From NCBI GenBank assembly GCA_018267355.1, contig JAFDYP010000598.1, positions 1 to 8,906 of the forward strand: DNA of 8,906 bases. Reading direction: 5' to 3'. The notes under the pieces are model-generated. The model saw only the letters and a program-made list of their open reading frames with translations. It was not told the origin of the DNA and did no database searches. How positions within the stretch are numbered: the first letter of the stretch is position 1; each line of letters opens with the position of its first letter. This DNA is from Bacteroidota bacterium. GTDB lineage: Bacteria; Bacteroidota; Bacteroidia; Chitinophagales; LD1. Of this stretch, positions 1-6,528 are shown in pieces. Made by a program: the position numbers and the translations under genes.

Positions 1-1228
1 AGATAGGAAATTTTGCAGGTGCACTGCTATAAACCTGCACATAGCCTATGCTGTCAGTTTTCAGGTGTGCAAATCCGGCCCCTTTGAATGAAACGAATAG
101 CGCACCGGTGTCAATAATAGTCATAGTATAAAAAGTATCGGCAGATGTATTTTGCCTCACCCCTTTTATTCTGAGAACAATTTTTGATGTATCACCTACC
201 AGATGGTTATCTAGTATGTTGATGCGCATCGTGTCATGCCAGGTACCACCAGGGTGGCTGAAATAAGTATTGTTTAGATAGATGTGATACTGAGCGGCGC
301 TGTCAAATGAGGATATAGAACTAAAAGAAAATGTATCTACGAGAAATGAGAAGGCTAAATGATTAGGATTGATGGTGGTCAGGGGGACACCGATGATGAG
401 TGCCGTGTCTTTTTGGATGATCACTCCGCTTTGATCAAAAGATACAGAAGGAGGATAGTAGAAGTTATCGTTTTTGATAGTAAAGAAAAACAATGAGTCG
501 CTGATGTCATTTGCGTCAATGTTGAATAAGACGCAGACCAGAGTCTTATTTGAATCCAGATTCGAATTGGGCACAATTGTAATATCCTGGCATAGCGTAC
601 TGATACCGGGAGGTGCATATACTGTGTCCCGGTTATAAAAATAATTGACCCCACCGCCCGCAGTAGTGTGATAAAAGGAACTATCCGTATAGCCGTCATA
701 AGTATACCGGCGGTACCTTACATAAAACGGATTCGGGTTATTGATCGTCTCACACACAGAAAATGCACCATCATGCAGATAGGCAGAGCCTGTATCTATC
801 ACAAACCCTATCGTAGCAGGCAGGTCATTGTCTACTAAGACAAAAACCATCGTGCTATTGGCTCCTATAGAATCTGCTGTACCATATGCATTGAGCTGAT
901 AGTGTACGTGCTCCGGTTTTTCCGGGAAGGTATCATCATAGAGCTGTATGCTGAAGGGAACAGAGTCTGTGCCCGCAGGGAAATATAGTGTGTATATAGA
1001 CTGCTGGCTCATATGAGATGCCCGGGGCAGCGCTCCGAGCAGGGCTATCTGTACAGAGTCATCTGCAGCAGGGGCTACATCTGCCCTCACGTAGCCGGCT
1101 ATGACTGTGGCATTTGCCTCTATTGCCGTATCTATGGTCGCATTAAATGAGTAGTTGGTTTGGCCAAAAACCACGCCGGCAGCTGCCAACATTGACCACA
1201 GGAGCAGAAGAAAACGTTTTGAATGCAT
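1..1228 (-). CDS. Secreted Calx-beta-like repeat protein, C-terminal part off the left edge
   Basis: An uninterrupted minus-strand frame runs from an ATG at 1228-1226 to the window edge (409 codons seen, no stop), so the 3' end is missing. Residues 1-22 form a signal peptide: basic MHSKR, hydrophobic LLLLWSMLAAAGVV, probable cleavage after G22 before QTNYS. The rest is Thr/Ser/Asp-rich, predicted beta-strand, with no catalytic motif I recognise. Repeat units seem to start at 'YSF' (26), 'GFV' (141), 'VSF' (262) and 'VSF' (379), each after a strand ending such as 'FVLVDNDLP' (129-137), 'FTIKNDN' (249-255) or 'YTMTIIDTG' (367-375). This aperiodic 'DND' boundary followed by a V/I-x-F strand resembles Calx-beta domains of surface adhesins. 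Known: such Bacteroidota proteins often end in a type IX secretion sorting domain; here that part would lie outside the window. Export is well supported; the Calx-beta assignment is by eye. Confidence 0.75.
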   Translation of the reverse strand, partial: MHSKRFLLLLWSMLAAAGVVFGQTNYSFNATIDTAIEANATVIAGYVRADVAPAADDSVQIALLGALPRASHMSQQSIYTLYFPAGTDSVPFSIQLYDDTFPEKPEHVHYQLNAYGTADSIGANSTMVFVLVDNDLPATIGFVIDTGSAYLHDGAFSVCETINNPNPFYVRYRRYTYDGYTDSSFYHTTAGGGVNYFYNRDTVYAPPGISTLCQDITIVPNSNLDSNKTLVCVLFNIDANDISDSLFFFTIKNDNFYYPPSVSFDQSGVIIQKDTALIIGVPLTTINPNHLAFSFLVDTFSFSSISSFDSAAQYHIYLNNTYFSHPGGTWHDTMRINILDNHLVGDTSKIVLRIKGVRQNTSADTFYTMTIIDTGALFVSFKGAGFAHLKTDSIGYVQVYSSAPAKFPI

Positions 1229-1251
1229 ACTGACGCTAATTTAAGCATTCA
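1220..1251 (-). repeat. 7-bp inverted repeat flanking the start codon of the secreted protein gene
   Basis: TGAATGC (1220-1226) and GCATTCA (1245-1251) are perfect inverted copies separated by 18 bases. On the minus-strand transcript the 5' arm lies in the leader, and the 3' arm begins with the G of the ATG and covers codons 2 and 3, so pairing would bury the start codon's G. It could be a weak translational hairpin or an operator half-site pair. Seven bases with this loop size can occur by chance, so the role is uncertain. Confidence 0.25.
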
Positions 1252-1300
1252 TTTATATACTTAGACGGGTAAAAAGCGGATACCGTTGAGAGCCGGGAAA

Positions 1301-1333
1301 TATGAAAAGAATCGGATTTTTCACGTAGGTTTG
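1301..1333 (+). promoter_or_regulatory. Candidate Bacteroidota-type promoter for yqgE
   Basis: TAGGTTTG at 1326-1333 matches the Bacteroidota -7 consensus TAnnTTTG at all six fixed positions. TATG (1301-1304), 21 bases upstream, is a one-mismatch version of the -33 TTTG element. The -7 box ends only one base before the first GTG (1335) and four before the second (1338), so the transcript would be leaderless or nearly so. The consensus match is observed; promoter activity is inferred, and the weak -33 element lowers confidence. Confidence 0.35.
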
Positions 1334-1334
1334 A

Positions 1335-1940
1335 GTGGTGAGTGAAAGTGAAAATACTATCTGGAGCTACGAGTACGAGAAGGACAAGGCCATACAGCCG
1401 GGCAGCCTGCTCCTTTCTGAGCCATTTATGCCGGATGAGAACTTTCGCCGCACGGTCATCCTCGTCTGCCGGCACCATAGCGTAGAGGGCACGTCTGGGG
1501 TAATACTGAATAAGCCCGTACAGCTCAGTCTGGATGACCTGCTCGATAATTTCCCCAAGGATTTCGGGGGCAGGTTGTATCTGGGTGGCCCTGTAGGGAC
1601 CGATATGATCCAGATGGTGCATACCATGGGGCACAAGATCACCGACAGTACCAAACTGGCTGAGGGACTCTGGTGGGGAGGCAACTTTGACCAGCTCAAG
1701 AAGCTGATACGCCAGGGAGAGATCACATCAAATCATGTCCGCTTCTATATCGGCTACTCAGGCTGGGAGGCGCAGCAGCTGCGGGATGAGATCAGGGATA
1801 ACTCGTGGATCATAGCGCAGGCCAGGCACGAATATGTATTTGATAGCGACCCTGACCAGCTATGGCGCAAGATAATGAATGGCATGGGAGGGATCTACCA
1901 GACCATGGCTGGCTATCCCGAAAATCCCAATCTCAACTAG
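1335..1940 (+). CDS. yqgE: YqgE/AlgH family protein (DUF179)
   Basis: A 201-residue protein matching the YqgE/AlgH family over its whole length; usual family members are about 180-200 residues. Diagnostic segments are 'PGSLLLSEPFM' (22-32), 'NFRRTVILVC' (36-45), 'GVILNKPV' (55-62), 'LGGPV' (83-87), 'GLWWGGNF' (111-118), 'FYIGYSGWEAQQL' (137-149), 'NSWIIA' (156-161), and a tail 'YPENPNLN'. The family has a known fold but no settled biochemical role; AlgH was named for an effect on alginate regulation in Pseudomonas. It has no signal peptide or membrane segment, so it is probably cytosolic. No ATG precedes the conserved N-terminus: an in-frame TGA sits at 1332-1334, leaving adjacent GTG codons at 1335 and 1338. 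It is co-directional with the DUF4105 gene five bases downstream. Family assignment is secure; function is unknown. Confidence 0.93.
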   Translation: MVSESENTIWSYEYEKDKAIQPGSLLLSEPFMPDENFRRTVILVCRHHSVEGTSGVILNKPVQLSLDDLLDNFPKDFGGRLYLGGPVGTDMIQMVHTMGHKITDSTKLAEGLWWGGNFDQLKKLIRQGEITSNHVRFYIGYSGWEAQQLRDEIRDNSWIIAQARHEYVFDSDPDQLWRKIMNGMGGIYQTMAGYPENPNLN

Positions 1941-1945
1941 ACGTC

Positions 1946-3121
1946 ATGAAGCAATATTTTCTGCGCGTATTTATAGCCGCATACTTTATTGTCATTGCTA
2001 CCTGTGCCCAGGCTGTAGAGCTATCAGACTCGGCACGGGTGAGTCTGCTCACCTGCGCACCGGGCAATGAATTGTATTCCTGCTTCGGGCACAGTGGCAT
2101 CAGGGTCACGGACTACAGGCAGGGATTTGATGTGGTGTTCAACTATGGCACCTTTGACTACGGTGCGCCAAACTTCTATCTCAATTTCCTGAAGGGCCAC
2201 ATGATATACATGATAGGTGTGGACAGCTATCAGGATTTTTATGATTCCTATGTCTATGAGGGCCGCAGCATCTATGAGCAGCCTCTAAACCTAAATGATA
2301 GCCAACGTGTCAGGATCTTTGACTTTCTGGTGAATAATGCGAAACCCGAAAACCGGAACTACAGGTACGATTTCCTTTGGGACAATTGTGCCACGCGTAT
2401 CCGCGATGTGTTTGAAAAGAATATTCCCGGGGTCAGTTTTGATTATAGCACCTTCAAGGATAAGAAGTCATTCCGCACGCTGATCAATGACTACTCCGAA
2501 GAGCATCCCTGGGAGCAGTTTGGGATGGGGCTCCTGATAGGCCTACCCGTAGACCGCACCGCTACGCCGCGTGAGGAGACCTTCCTCCCCGACTATCTGA
2601 GCCAGGCTTTTGCTCATGCTAGGATAAGTGGCCGACCGCTGGCAGGGCCCAGAGAGACCCTACTGGATGTCAAACCCTCTACCGAAAAAACGCTGGATCA
2701 GAAGATCACTCCTGTCATGGTTTTCGGTGTTTTATTGCTACTGATCGTGCTTGTGACTATATATGAGGTGAAAAGGGGTAAGTACTTTTACGCGATCGAC
2801 ATTTTTCTGTTTTTCCTCGCGGGTTTCTTTGGTTGGCAGTTTCTGCTATTGGGTGGTTTTACCGAGCATACTACTACCCAGTGGAACCTGAATATCCTCT
2901 GGGCGCTGCCCACACATTTGTTTATGGCGTTTCTGACGCCATTTGCACAGGGCAAAAAGTGGGTGCAGTATTATTTCCTGGTATCCGCTGTACTGGCAGC
3001 TGTAGTGGTAGTGGGTTGGAAACTATTGCCTCAGCAGTTTCTGCTAGCTAATGTGCTGATAGCAGCTATCTATACCATCCGCAGCTACAATGTGTATCGA
3101 GTAGGCAGAGCCAGGTCGTAA
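1946..3121 (+). CDS. DUF4105 (Lnb N-terminal-like) periplasmic domain with C-terminal membrane domain
   Basis: 391 residues. Residues 1-23 are a signal peptide (hydrophobic FLRVFIAAYFIVIATC, 'AQA' cleavage site). About 28-240 is a DUF4105 domain, with 'LLTCAPGNELYSCFGHSGIRV' split over 34-54, 'NYGTFDYGAPNFY' (66-78) and 'YRYDFLWDNCATRIRD' (139-154). The conserved His49 and Cys148 resemble a thiol-hydrolase pair; catalysis is my inference and is unproven for the family. Five hydrophobic segments follow, at about 256-274, 281-303, 314-332, 341-360 and 365-380, with 'WNLNILWALPTHL' (313-325) between and in them, an architecture I associate with Bacteroidota. The frame is open further upstream, but ATG 1946 is chosen because the signal peptide begins there; earlier starts overlap yqgE by up to 79 bases. 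The five-base gap from yqgE suggests co-transcription. Expected topology: catalytic-like domain in the periplasm, tail in the inner membrane. Confidence 0.88.
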   Translation: MKQYFLRVFIAAYFIVIATCAQAVELSDSARVSLLTCAPGNELYSCFGHSGIRVTDYRQGFDVVFNYGTFDYGAPNFYLNFLKGHMIYMIGVDSYQDFYDSYVYEGRSIYEQPLNLNDSQRVRIFDFLVNNAKPENRNYRYDFLWDNCATRIRDVFEKNIPGVSFDYSTFKDKKSFRTLINDYSEEHPWEQFGMGLLIGLPVDRTATPREETFLPDYLSQAFAHARISGRPLAGPRETLLDVKPSTEKTLDQKITPVMVFGVLLLLIVLVTIYEVKRGKYFYAIDIFLFFLAGFFGWQFLLLGGFTEHTTTQWNLNILWALPTHLFMAFLTPFAQGKKWVQYYFLVSAVLAAVVVVGWKLLPQQFLLANVLIAAIYTIRSYNVYRVGRARS

Positions 3122-3763
3122 TTACTTGCCCCAGGCTTCAGGATTTTTGTACCATTTTACCAACTCGTCCTTATCAGATGCTTTGACGTAGTCATTTTCT
3201 ACGGCTTTGTCCAGCAGGGATTCGTAGTTGGATAGCGTAAAGAACTTGCACTTTGCCTCTTCAAACGCAGTGACAGACTTATCAAAGCCATAGGTGAAGA
3301 TAGCACCCAGGCCCATGATATCAGCGCCCGCTGCGCGTAGCGCTTCTACAGCCTTCAATGAGCTGCCACCGGTAGAGATGAGATCCTCTATGACCACTAC
3401 TTTCTGACCCTGCTCCAGTTTGCCTTCTATCTGGTTTTCCAGACCGTGCCCCTTAGGCTTGTCGCGCACGTAGACGAATGGTAGATTCAGTACGTCTGCT
3501 ACCAGCGCACCATGAGGGATACCCGCCGTAGCTACACCGGCGATCACTTCTACACCTTTAAATTCTTCGGAGATGATCTCTGCAAAGGCAGTCTTGATAA
3601 ATGTCCTGACGCGAGGGTAGGAGAGTGTCTTGCGATTATCACAGTAGATAGGACTCTTGAGGCCGGATGCCCAGGTAAAAGGCTGGTCGGGGCTCAGTAC
3701 CACAGCTTTGATTTCAAGCAAGTATTCGGCAACTTCGCGTGCTACGACGTTATTGTAGATCAT
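3122..3763 (-). CDS. pyrE: Orotate phosphoribosyltransferase
   Basis: 213 residues, the usual PyrE length. It joins orotate to phosphoribosyl pyrophosphate to give orotidine 5'-phosphate and pyrophosphate, the fifth step of UMP synthesis, in the cytosol. Supporting motifs: 'FTWASGLKSPIYCDNR' (29-44) for orotate/PRPP contacts, 'GVATAGIPHGALVA' (76-89), the flexible catalytic loop 'RDKPKGHG' (100-107) with Lys102, Lys104 and His106, and the PRPP-binding signature 'VVVIEDLISTGGSS' (122-135). All key residues are present, so it should be active. The start ATG (3763-3761) faces the NUDIX gene across 34 bases. Its TAA (3124-3122) directly abuts the TAA of the DUF4105 gene, with no intervening base. 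No other pyrimidine gene is in the window. Confidence 0.97.
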   Translation of the reverse strand: MIYNNVVAREVAEYLLEIKAVVLSPDQPFTWASGLKSPIYCDNRKTLSYPRVRTFIKTAFAEIISEEFKGVEVIAGVATAGIPHGALVADVLNLPFVYVRDKPKGHGLENQIEGKLEQGQKVVVIEDLISTGGSSLKAVEALRAAGADIMGLGAIFTYGFDKSVTAFEEAKCKFFTLSNYESLLDKAVENDYVKASDKDELVKWYKNPEAWGK

Positions 3764-3780
3764 TCGGCAGGATTTGGCCG

Positions 3781-3811
3781 CAAAACTATCAAACTACATG
3801 AACAATATAAA
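3781..3811 (-). promoter_or_regulatory. Candidate promoter for pyrE, overlapping the NUDIX gene start
   Basis: On the minus strand, TAGTTTTG (3788-3781) matches TAnnTTTG at every fixed position and is followed by C, as is common in this promoter type. TTTA (3811-3808), a one-mismatch -33 box, lies exactly 19 bases upstream. Transcription would begin near 3775, giving a leader of roughly 10-15 bases before the pyrE ATG. The -33 box lies inside the first codons of the divergent NUDIX gene. Sequence match is observed; activity is inferred. Confidence 0.42.
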
Positions 3812-4421
3812 GGTCTTTTTCAATGAGCAACATCTGCTCATCACCTCTGATACCGACATAGACCGTGCTAACTACCAGAGGGTCATAGCAGATGATGAGA
3901 GCGGCTTTGAGTTTCGCATGGAGCCTAAGGAGCTTTTTGATGAAAAATATACTAAGAATATTCTGCTCATCACACCGCATGTAGAGGAGGCGCTGGAGTC
4001 AATATTTAACTATGCAGATGGTATCGTAGCTGCCGGAGGTATCGTACAAAATGAGAGAGGTGAGGTCCTTATCATGTTTCGCAGAGGCTACTGGGATCTA
4101 CCCAAAGGTAAAGTAGAGAAGGGTGAAAAGATCTACAACGCCGCGCGCCGCGAGGTAGAGGAGGAGACAGGCGTCCAGATAGCGACACAGGCAGAGCCTG
4201 CCATCGTGACCTATCATTGTTATTTCCTGAAAGGAAAGAACTGCATCAAAGAAACGCACTGGTACCACATGACTGCAAAAGAAGGTCAGGATAAGCTCGT
4301 GCCCCAGACAGAAGAAGATATAGAGCAGGTACTCTGGGCTGATAAGGCCCGAATGCGTTCACTCGAGGGCAAGTACTATCCATTGATCTGGGCACTGCTA
4401 CAGAAGGAGGCTGGCGTCTGA
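3798..4421 (+). CDS. NUDIX hydrolase with N-terminal extension domain
   Basis: 207 residues. The Nudix box is complete: Gly104, Glu110, Arg118-Glu119-Val120, Glu122-Glu123, Gly125-Val126, fitting GX5EX7REUXEEXGU, so Mg-dependent hydrolysis of a nucleoside diphosphate linked to another moiety is expected. 'RRGYWDLPKGKVEKGE' (95-110) leads into the box; the substrate cannot be read from the sequence. About 75 residues precede the Nudix fold, which begins near 'AAGGIVQNERGEVLI' (78-92). This N-terminal part, with 'FRMEPKELFDE' (39-49) and 'NILLITPHVEEALESIF' (54-70), is unassigned. I place the start at ATG 3798; the frame also has a TTG at 3774, which would leave only 10 bases before pyrE and looks unlikely. 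It is divergent from pyrE and ends two bases before the stop of the DUF255 gene. Confidence 0.92.
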   Translation: MNNIKVFFNEQHLLITSDTDIDRANYQRVIADDESGFEFRMEPKELFDEKYTKNILLITPHVEEALESIFNYADGIVAAGGIVQNERGEVLIMFRRGYWDLPKGKVEKGEKIYNAARREVEEETGVQIATQAEPAIVTYHCYFLKGKNCIKETHWYHMTAKEGQDKLVPQTEEDIEQVLWADKARMRSLEGKYYPLIWALLQKEAGV

Positions 4422-4423
4422 TA

Positions 4424-6415
4424 TCACATTTGCTTTTTAGCCTCTAGCACACTCTTGACAGGCAGCTGGCAGGTCTTGTTTCTACACACGTATATCCATG
4501 TGTCGTCATCCTGCGTCTTGCCTTGTAGCAGCGGCAGGGAGCTTTCTTTTACCGAGCCGAGCACTATTGCGTCAGGCCGATATTCTTTTGCTAGCTCCTT
4601 TCGTATATCTAGTGCTTTATCTCCGCAGATGGCCACTTCATATGGCTCATGGATGAAGGCATCAGTCATCATCGCCCAATTAGCATAGAAGGCTGTATGT
4701 TTCAGCGCATTCTCTTTCAGGTTCAGCGTTTGCTGGCGGGCTATGCGCAGGTAGCGCTCCTGATCCAGCAGATGGCCCAACAGATAAAGCGCCTTGGCCA
4801 TGCTGGAGTTAGATGAGGGGATCACATTATCCGTGGTCTCGGTCTTGCGTGCTATGAGCGGATCGTCTGTGATGGAGGTATAAAAGAAGACGCCTTTCTC
4901 CAATGAGTAGAAATGCTGTATGACGTGGTCCGCCAGGTTTCTGGCAGCGGTCAGCCACTGCTCATCAAAAGTGGCCTGGTACAAGGCGATAAACGCCTCG
5001 ATGGTAAATGAATAATCATCCATGAAACCATTGATGGTGGAGCGCCCCTCTTTGTGACTGCGATACAGGCTATGATCCGGCTTGATGCAGTACTTTTTGA
5101 TAAAGGCCGCGTTGGATAAAGCGAATTCAAGAAAACTGTCATCGCTAAAAGCATTGTAAGCGTCTATGAGGCCTTTCAGCATCAGGGCATTCCAGGAGGT
5201 CAGTATTTTATCATCCAGGCCCGGTCTGATGCGGTGGTTTCTCACAGCCATGAGCTTTGCAGCCCACGATTTGATCATAGCTTGTTGTGATGCGTCTGGT
5301 ATGCTCAGTGACAGCCGGCGTAGATTGATATAGCCGTGCTCGAAATTGCCACCCGGCGTTACTTCATAGTATTTTTGAAAGTCACCAAAGTCCTGACCTA
5401 ATATGTTTTTCAGTTCGTCATAGGTCCACACATAGAACTTGCCCTCCACGCCCTCTGAGTCTGCATCCAGAGCAGAGTAAAAGCCGCCGCCGGATGCTGT
5501 CATCTCACGGCGGATAAAACTGACAGTGTCATAGACAGCAGTGCGGTAAGATGTATTCCCCGTGATCTGGTAAGCTGCAGAGTAGAGTGAGACCAGCTGT
5601 GCATTGTCATACAGCATCTTCTCAAAGTGCGGGATGGTCCACTCAGCATCTACAGAGTAGCGCGCAAAGCCACCGCCTATCTGGTCATAAATACCTCCTG
5701 CCAGCATTTGGTCTAGCGTGACGGTCACAGCTTGTAGCGCTTTCTCATTTTTAGTATAGAAATAGTTTTGCAGCAGGTACTGCATCGTGATGGGCATGGG
5801 AAATTTAGGTGCGCCGCGGCGGCCACCGAGCTCATAGTCCCAGGCCTGGTCTATGCGCTGAAACATAGCCTCGCGATCCGCCGGATCAAATGCTGCATCG
5901 GCTACCGGTGTGATAGTGTCCATTACTTTGATGCCGCGTACGATCTCTGCTGCCCGCTCCAGCGCATCATCGCGATCTTTGTGAAAGTAATCTGTCAGGT
6001 AGAGTAGCACCTGCTTCCACTGCTCGCGCTGAAAGTAGGTGCCGGCATAGATCGGGCGCCCATCAGGCAGGCAGATCGCATTCAGCGGCCAGCCGCCGTG
6101 GCCGGTGATGATCTGCACGGCATCCATGTATATCTGGTCCACATCAGGGCGCTCCTCCCGGTCCACCTTGATACTGACGAAGTGGTCATTCATGATATCC
6201 GCCACCACTTTATCTTCAAAACTCTCATGCTCCATCACATGGCACCAGTGGCAGGCAGAGTAGCCTATGCTGACCACCACCAGTTTATCCTCTGCCTTTG
6301 CTTTATCCCATGCTGCATTGCCCCAAGGCATCCAGTTCACCGGATTGTGGGCGTGCTGCAATAGATATGGGCTGGTCTCGTGTATGAGGGCATTGGTATG
6401 CTGATGGTCGGGCAT
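4424..6415 (-). CDS. DUF255 thioredoxin-fold protein (YyaL/SSP411 family)
   Basis: 663 residues, full length for the family. The N-terminal thioredoxin-like domain (about 1-165) carries '[21 protein letters not shown]' spread over 8-28, the CxxC site 'SACHWCHVM' with Cys55 and Cys58, '[10 protein letters not shown]' (84-93), and 'GHGGWPLN' (105-112). A long alpha/alpha-barrel, glycosidase-like part follows, with '[17 protein letters not shown]' (240-256), '[13 protein letters not shown]' (262-274), '[16 protein letters not shown]' (315-330) and '[12 protein letters not shown]' (401-412). Near the C-terminus Cys644 and Cys649 form the usual second pair ('CRNKTCQLP'). No signal peptide is visible, so it is likely cytosolic. 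The family's reaction is not firmly established; a redox or protein-folding role is usually guessed from CxxC, and the helical part suggests a carbohydrate-like ligand. It is transcribed alone, divergent from the epimerase-CBS gene. Confidence 0.95.
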   Translation of the reverse strand: MPDHQHTNALIHETSPYLLQHAHNPVNWMPWGNAAWDKAKAEDKLVVVSIGYSACHWCHVMEHESFEDKVVADIMNDHFVSIKVDREERPDVDQIYMDAVQIITGHGGWPLNAICLPDGRPIYAGTYFQREQWKQVLLYLTDYFHKDRDDALERAAEIVRGIKVMDTITPVADAAFDPADREAMFQRIDQAWDYELGGRRGAPKFPMPITMQYLLQNYFYTKNEKALQAVTVTLDQMLAGGIYDQIGGGFARYSVDAEWTIPHFEKMLYDNAQLVSLYSAAYQITGNTSYRTAVYDTVSFIRREMTASGGGFYSALDADSEGVEGKFYVWTYDELKNILGQDFGDFQKYYEVTPGGNFEHGYINLRRLSLSIPDASQQAMIKSWAAKLMAVRNHRIRPGLDDKILTSWNALMLKGLIDAYNAFSDDSFLEFALSNAAFIKKYCIKPDHSLYRSHKEGRSTINGFMDDYSFTIEAFIALYQATFDEQWLTAARNLADHVIQHFYSLEKGVFFYTSITDDPLIARKTETTDNVIPSSNSSMAKALYLLGHLLDQERYLRIARQQTLNLKENALKHTAFYANWAMMTDAFIHEPYEVAICGDKALDIRKELAKEYRPDAIVLGSVKESSLPLLQGKTQDDDTWIYVCRNKTCQLPVKSVLEAKKQM

Positions 6416-6492
6416 AGAGGCTATTTATATCTGTAAAAATAGCTATCTCTTTGCCAATAACCTGAGGTATGGCAGCTCTGGTGGCGGACCGG

Positions 6493-6523
6493 TTTGTATT
6501 TCCACCCAAAAACTTTCATTTTG
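6493..6523 (+). promoter_or_regulatory. Candidate promoter for the epimerase-CBS/DAHP synthase operon
   Basis: TTTG (6493-6496) is an exact -33 box. TCATTTTG (6516-6523) fits TAnnTTTG with one mismatch (C for A), after an exact 19-base spacer, and runs on into 'CATCC', as typical -7 boxes of this phylum do. Five bases separate it from GTG 6529, so transcripts would be leaderless or nearly so. It supports GTG 6529 over ATG 6469. A weaker alternative, TCTCTTTG (6446-6453) with TTTA at 6424-6427, could serve the ATG. Confidence 0.45.
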
Positions 6524-6528
6524 CATCC

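Noticed and set aside
421..699. Minus-strand 92-codon frame inside the secreted protein gene
   Set aside because: It is in another frame of the same strand as the much longer open frame with a signal peptide and beta-repeat pattern.
1236..1634. Antisense 132-codon frame over yqgE
   Set aside because: It is opposite a well-conserved gene, and its composition reflects the sense codons; no family resemblance.
1862..1945. Upstream in-frame extension of the DUF4105 gene, overlapping yqgE
   Set aside because: The 28 extra residues are a frame-shifted reading of the yqgE 3' end, and a clear signal peptide begins at ATG 1946.
3774..3797. TTG 3774 as the NUDIX start
   Set aside because: ATG 3798 fits better; the TTG would leave only 10 bases to pyrE and add 8 unremarkable residues.
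3512..3826. Plus-strand 104-codon frame over the 5' end of pyrE
   Set aside because: It is antisense to conserved pyrE motifs and has no recognisable domain.
4407..4444. GAGGCT / AGCCTC pair around the NUDIX/DUF255 junction as a bidirectional terminator
   Set aside because: Only a 6-bp stem with a 26-base loop, and no T-run follows the stem on either strand.
6424..6453. TTTA-N18-TCTCTTTG as the promoter for ATG 6469
   Set aside because: Both boxes carry a mismatch and the spacing is slightly short; weaker than the pair at 6493-6523.
6469..6528. ATG 6469 as the start of the epimerase-CBS gene
   Set aside because: It adds 20 residues not expected in the family, and the better promoter candidate lies inside the extension. 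Kept as a possible alternative.
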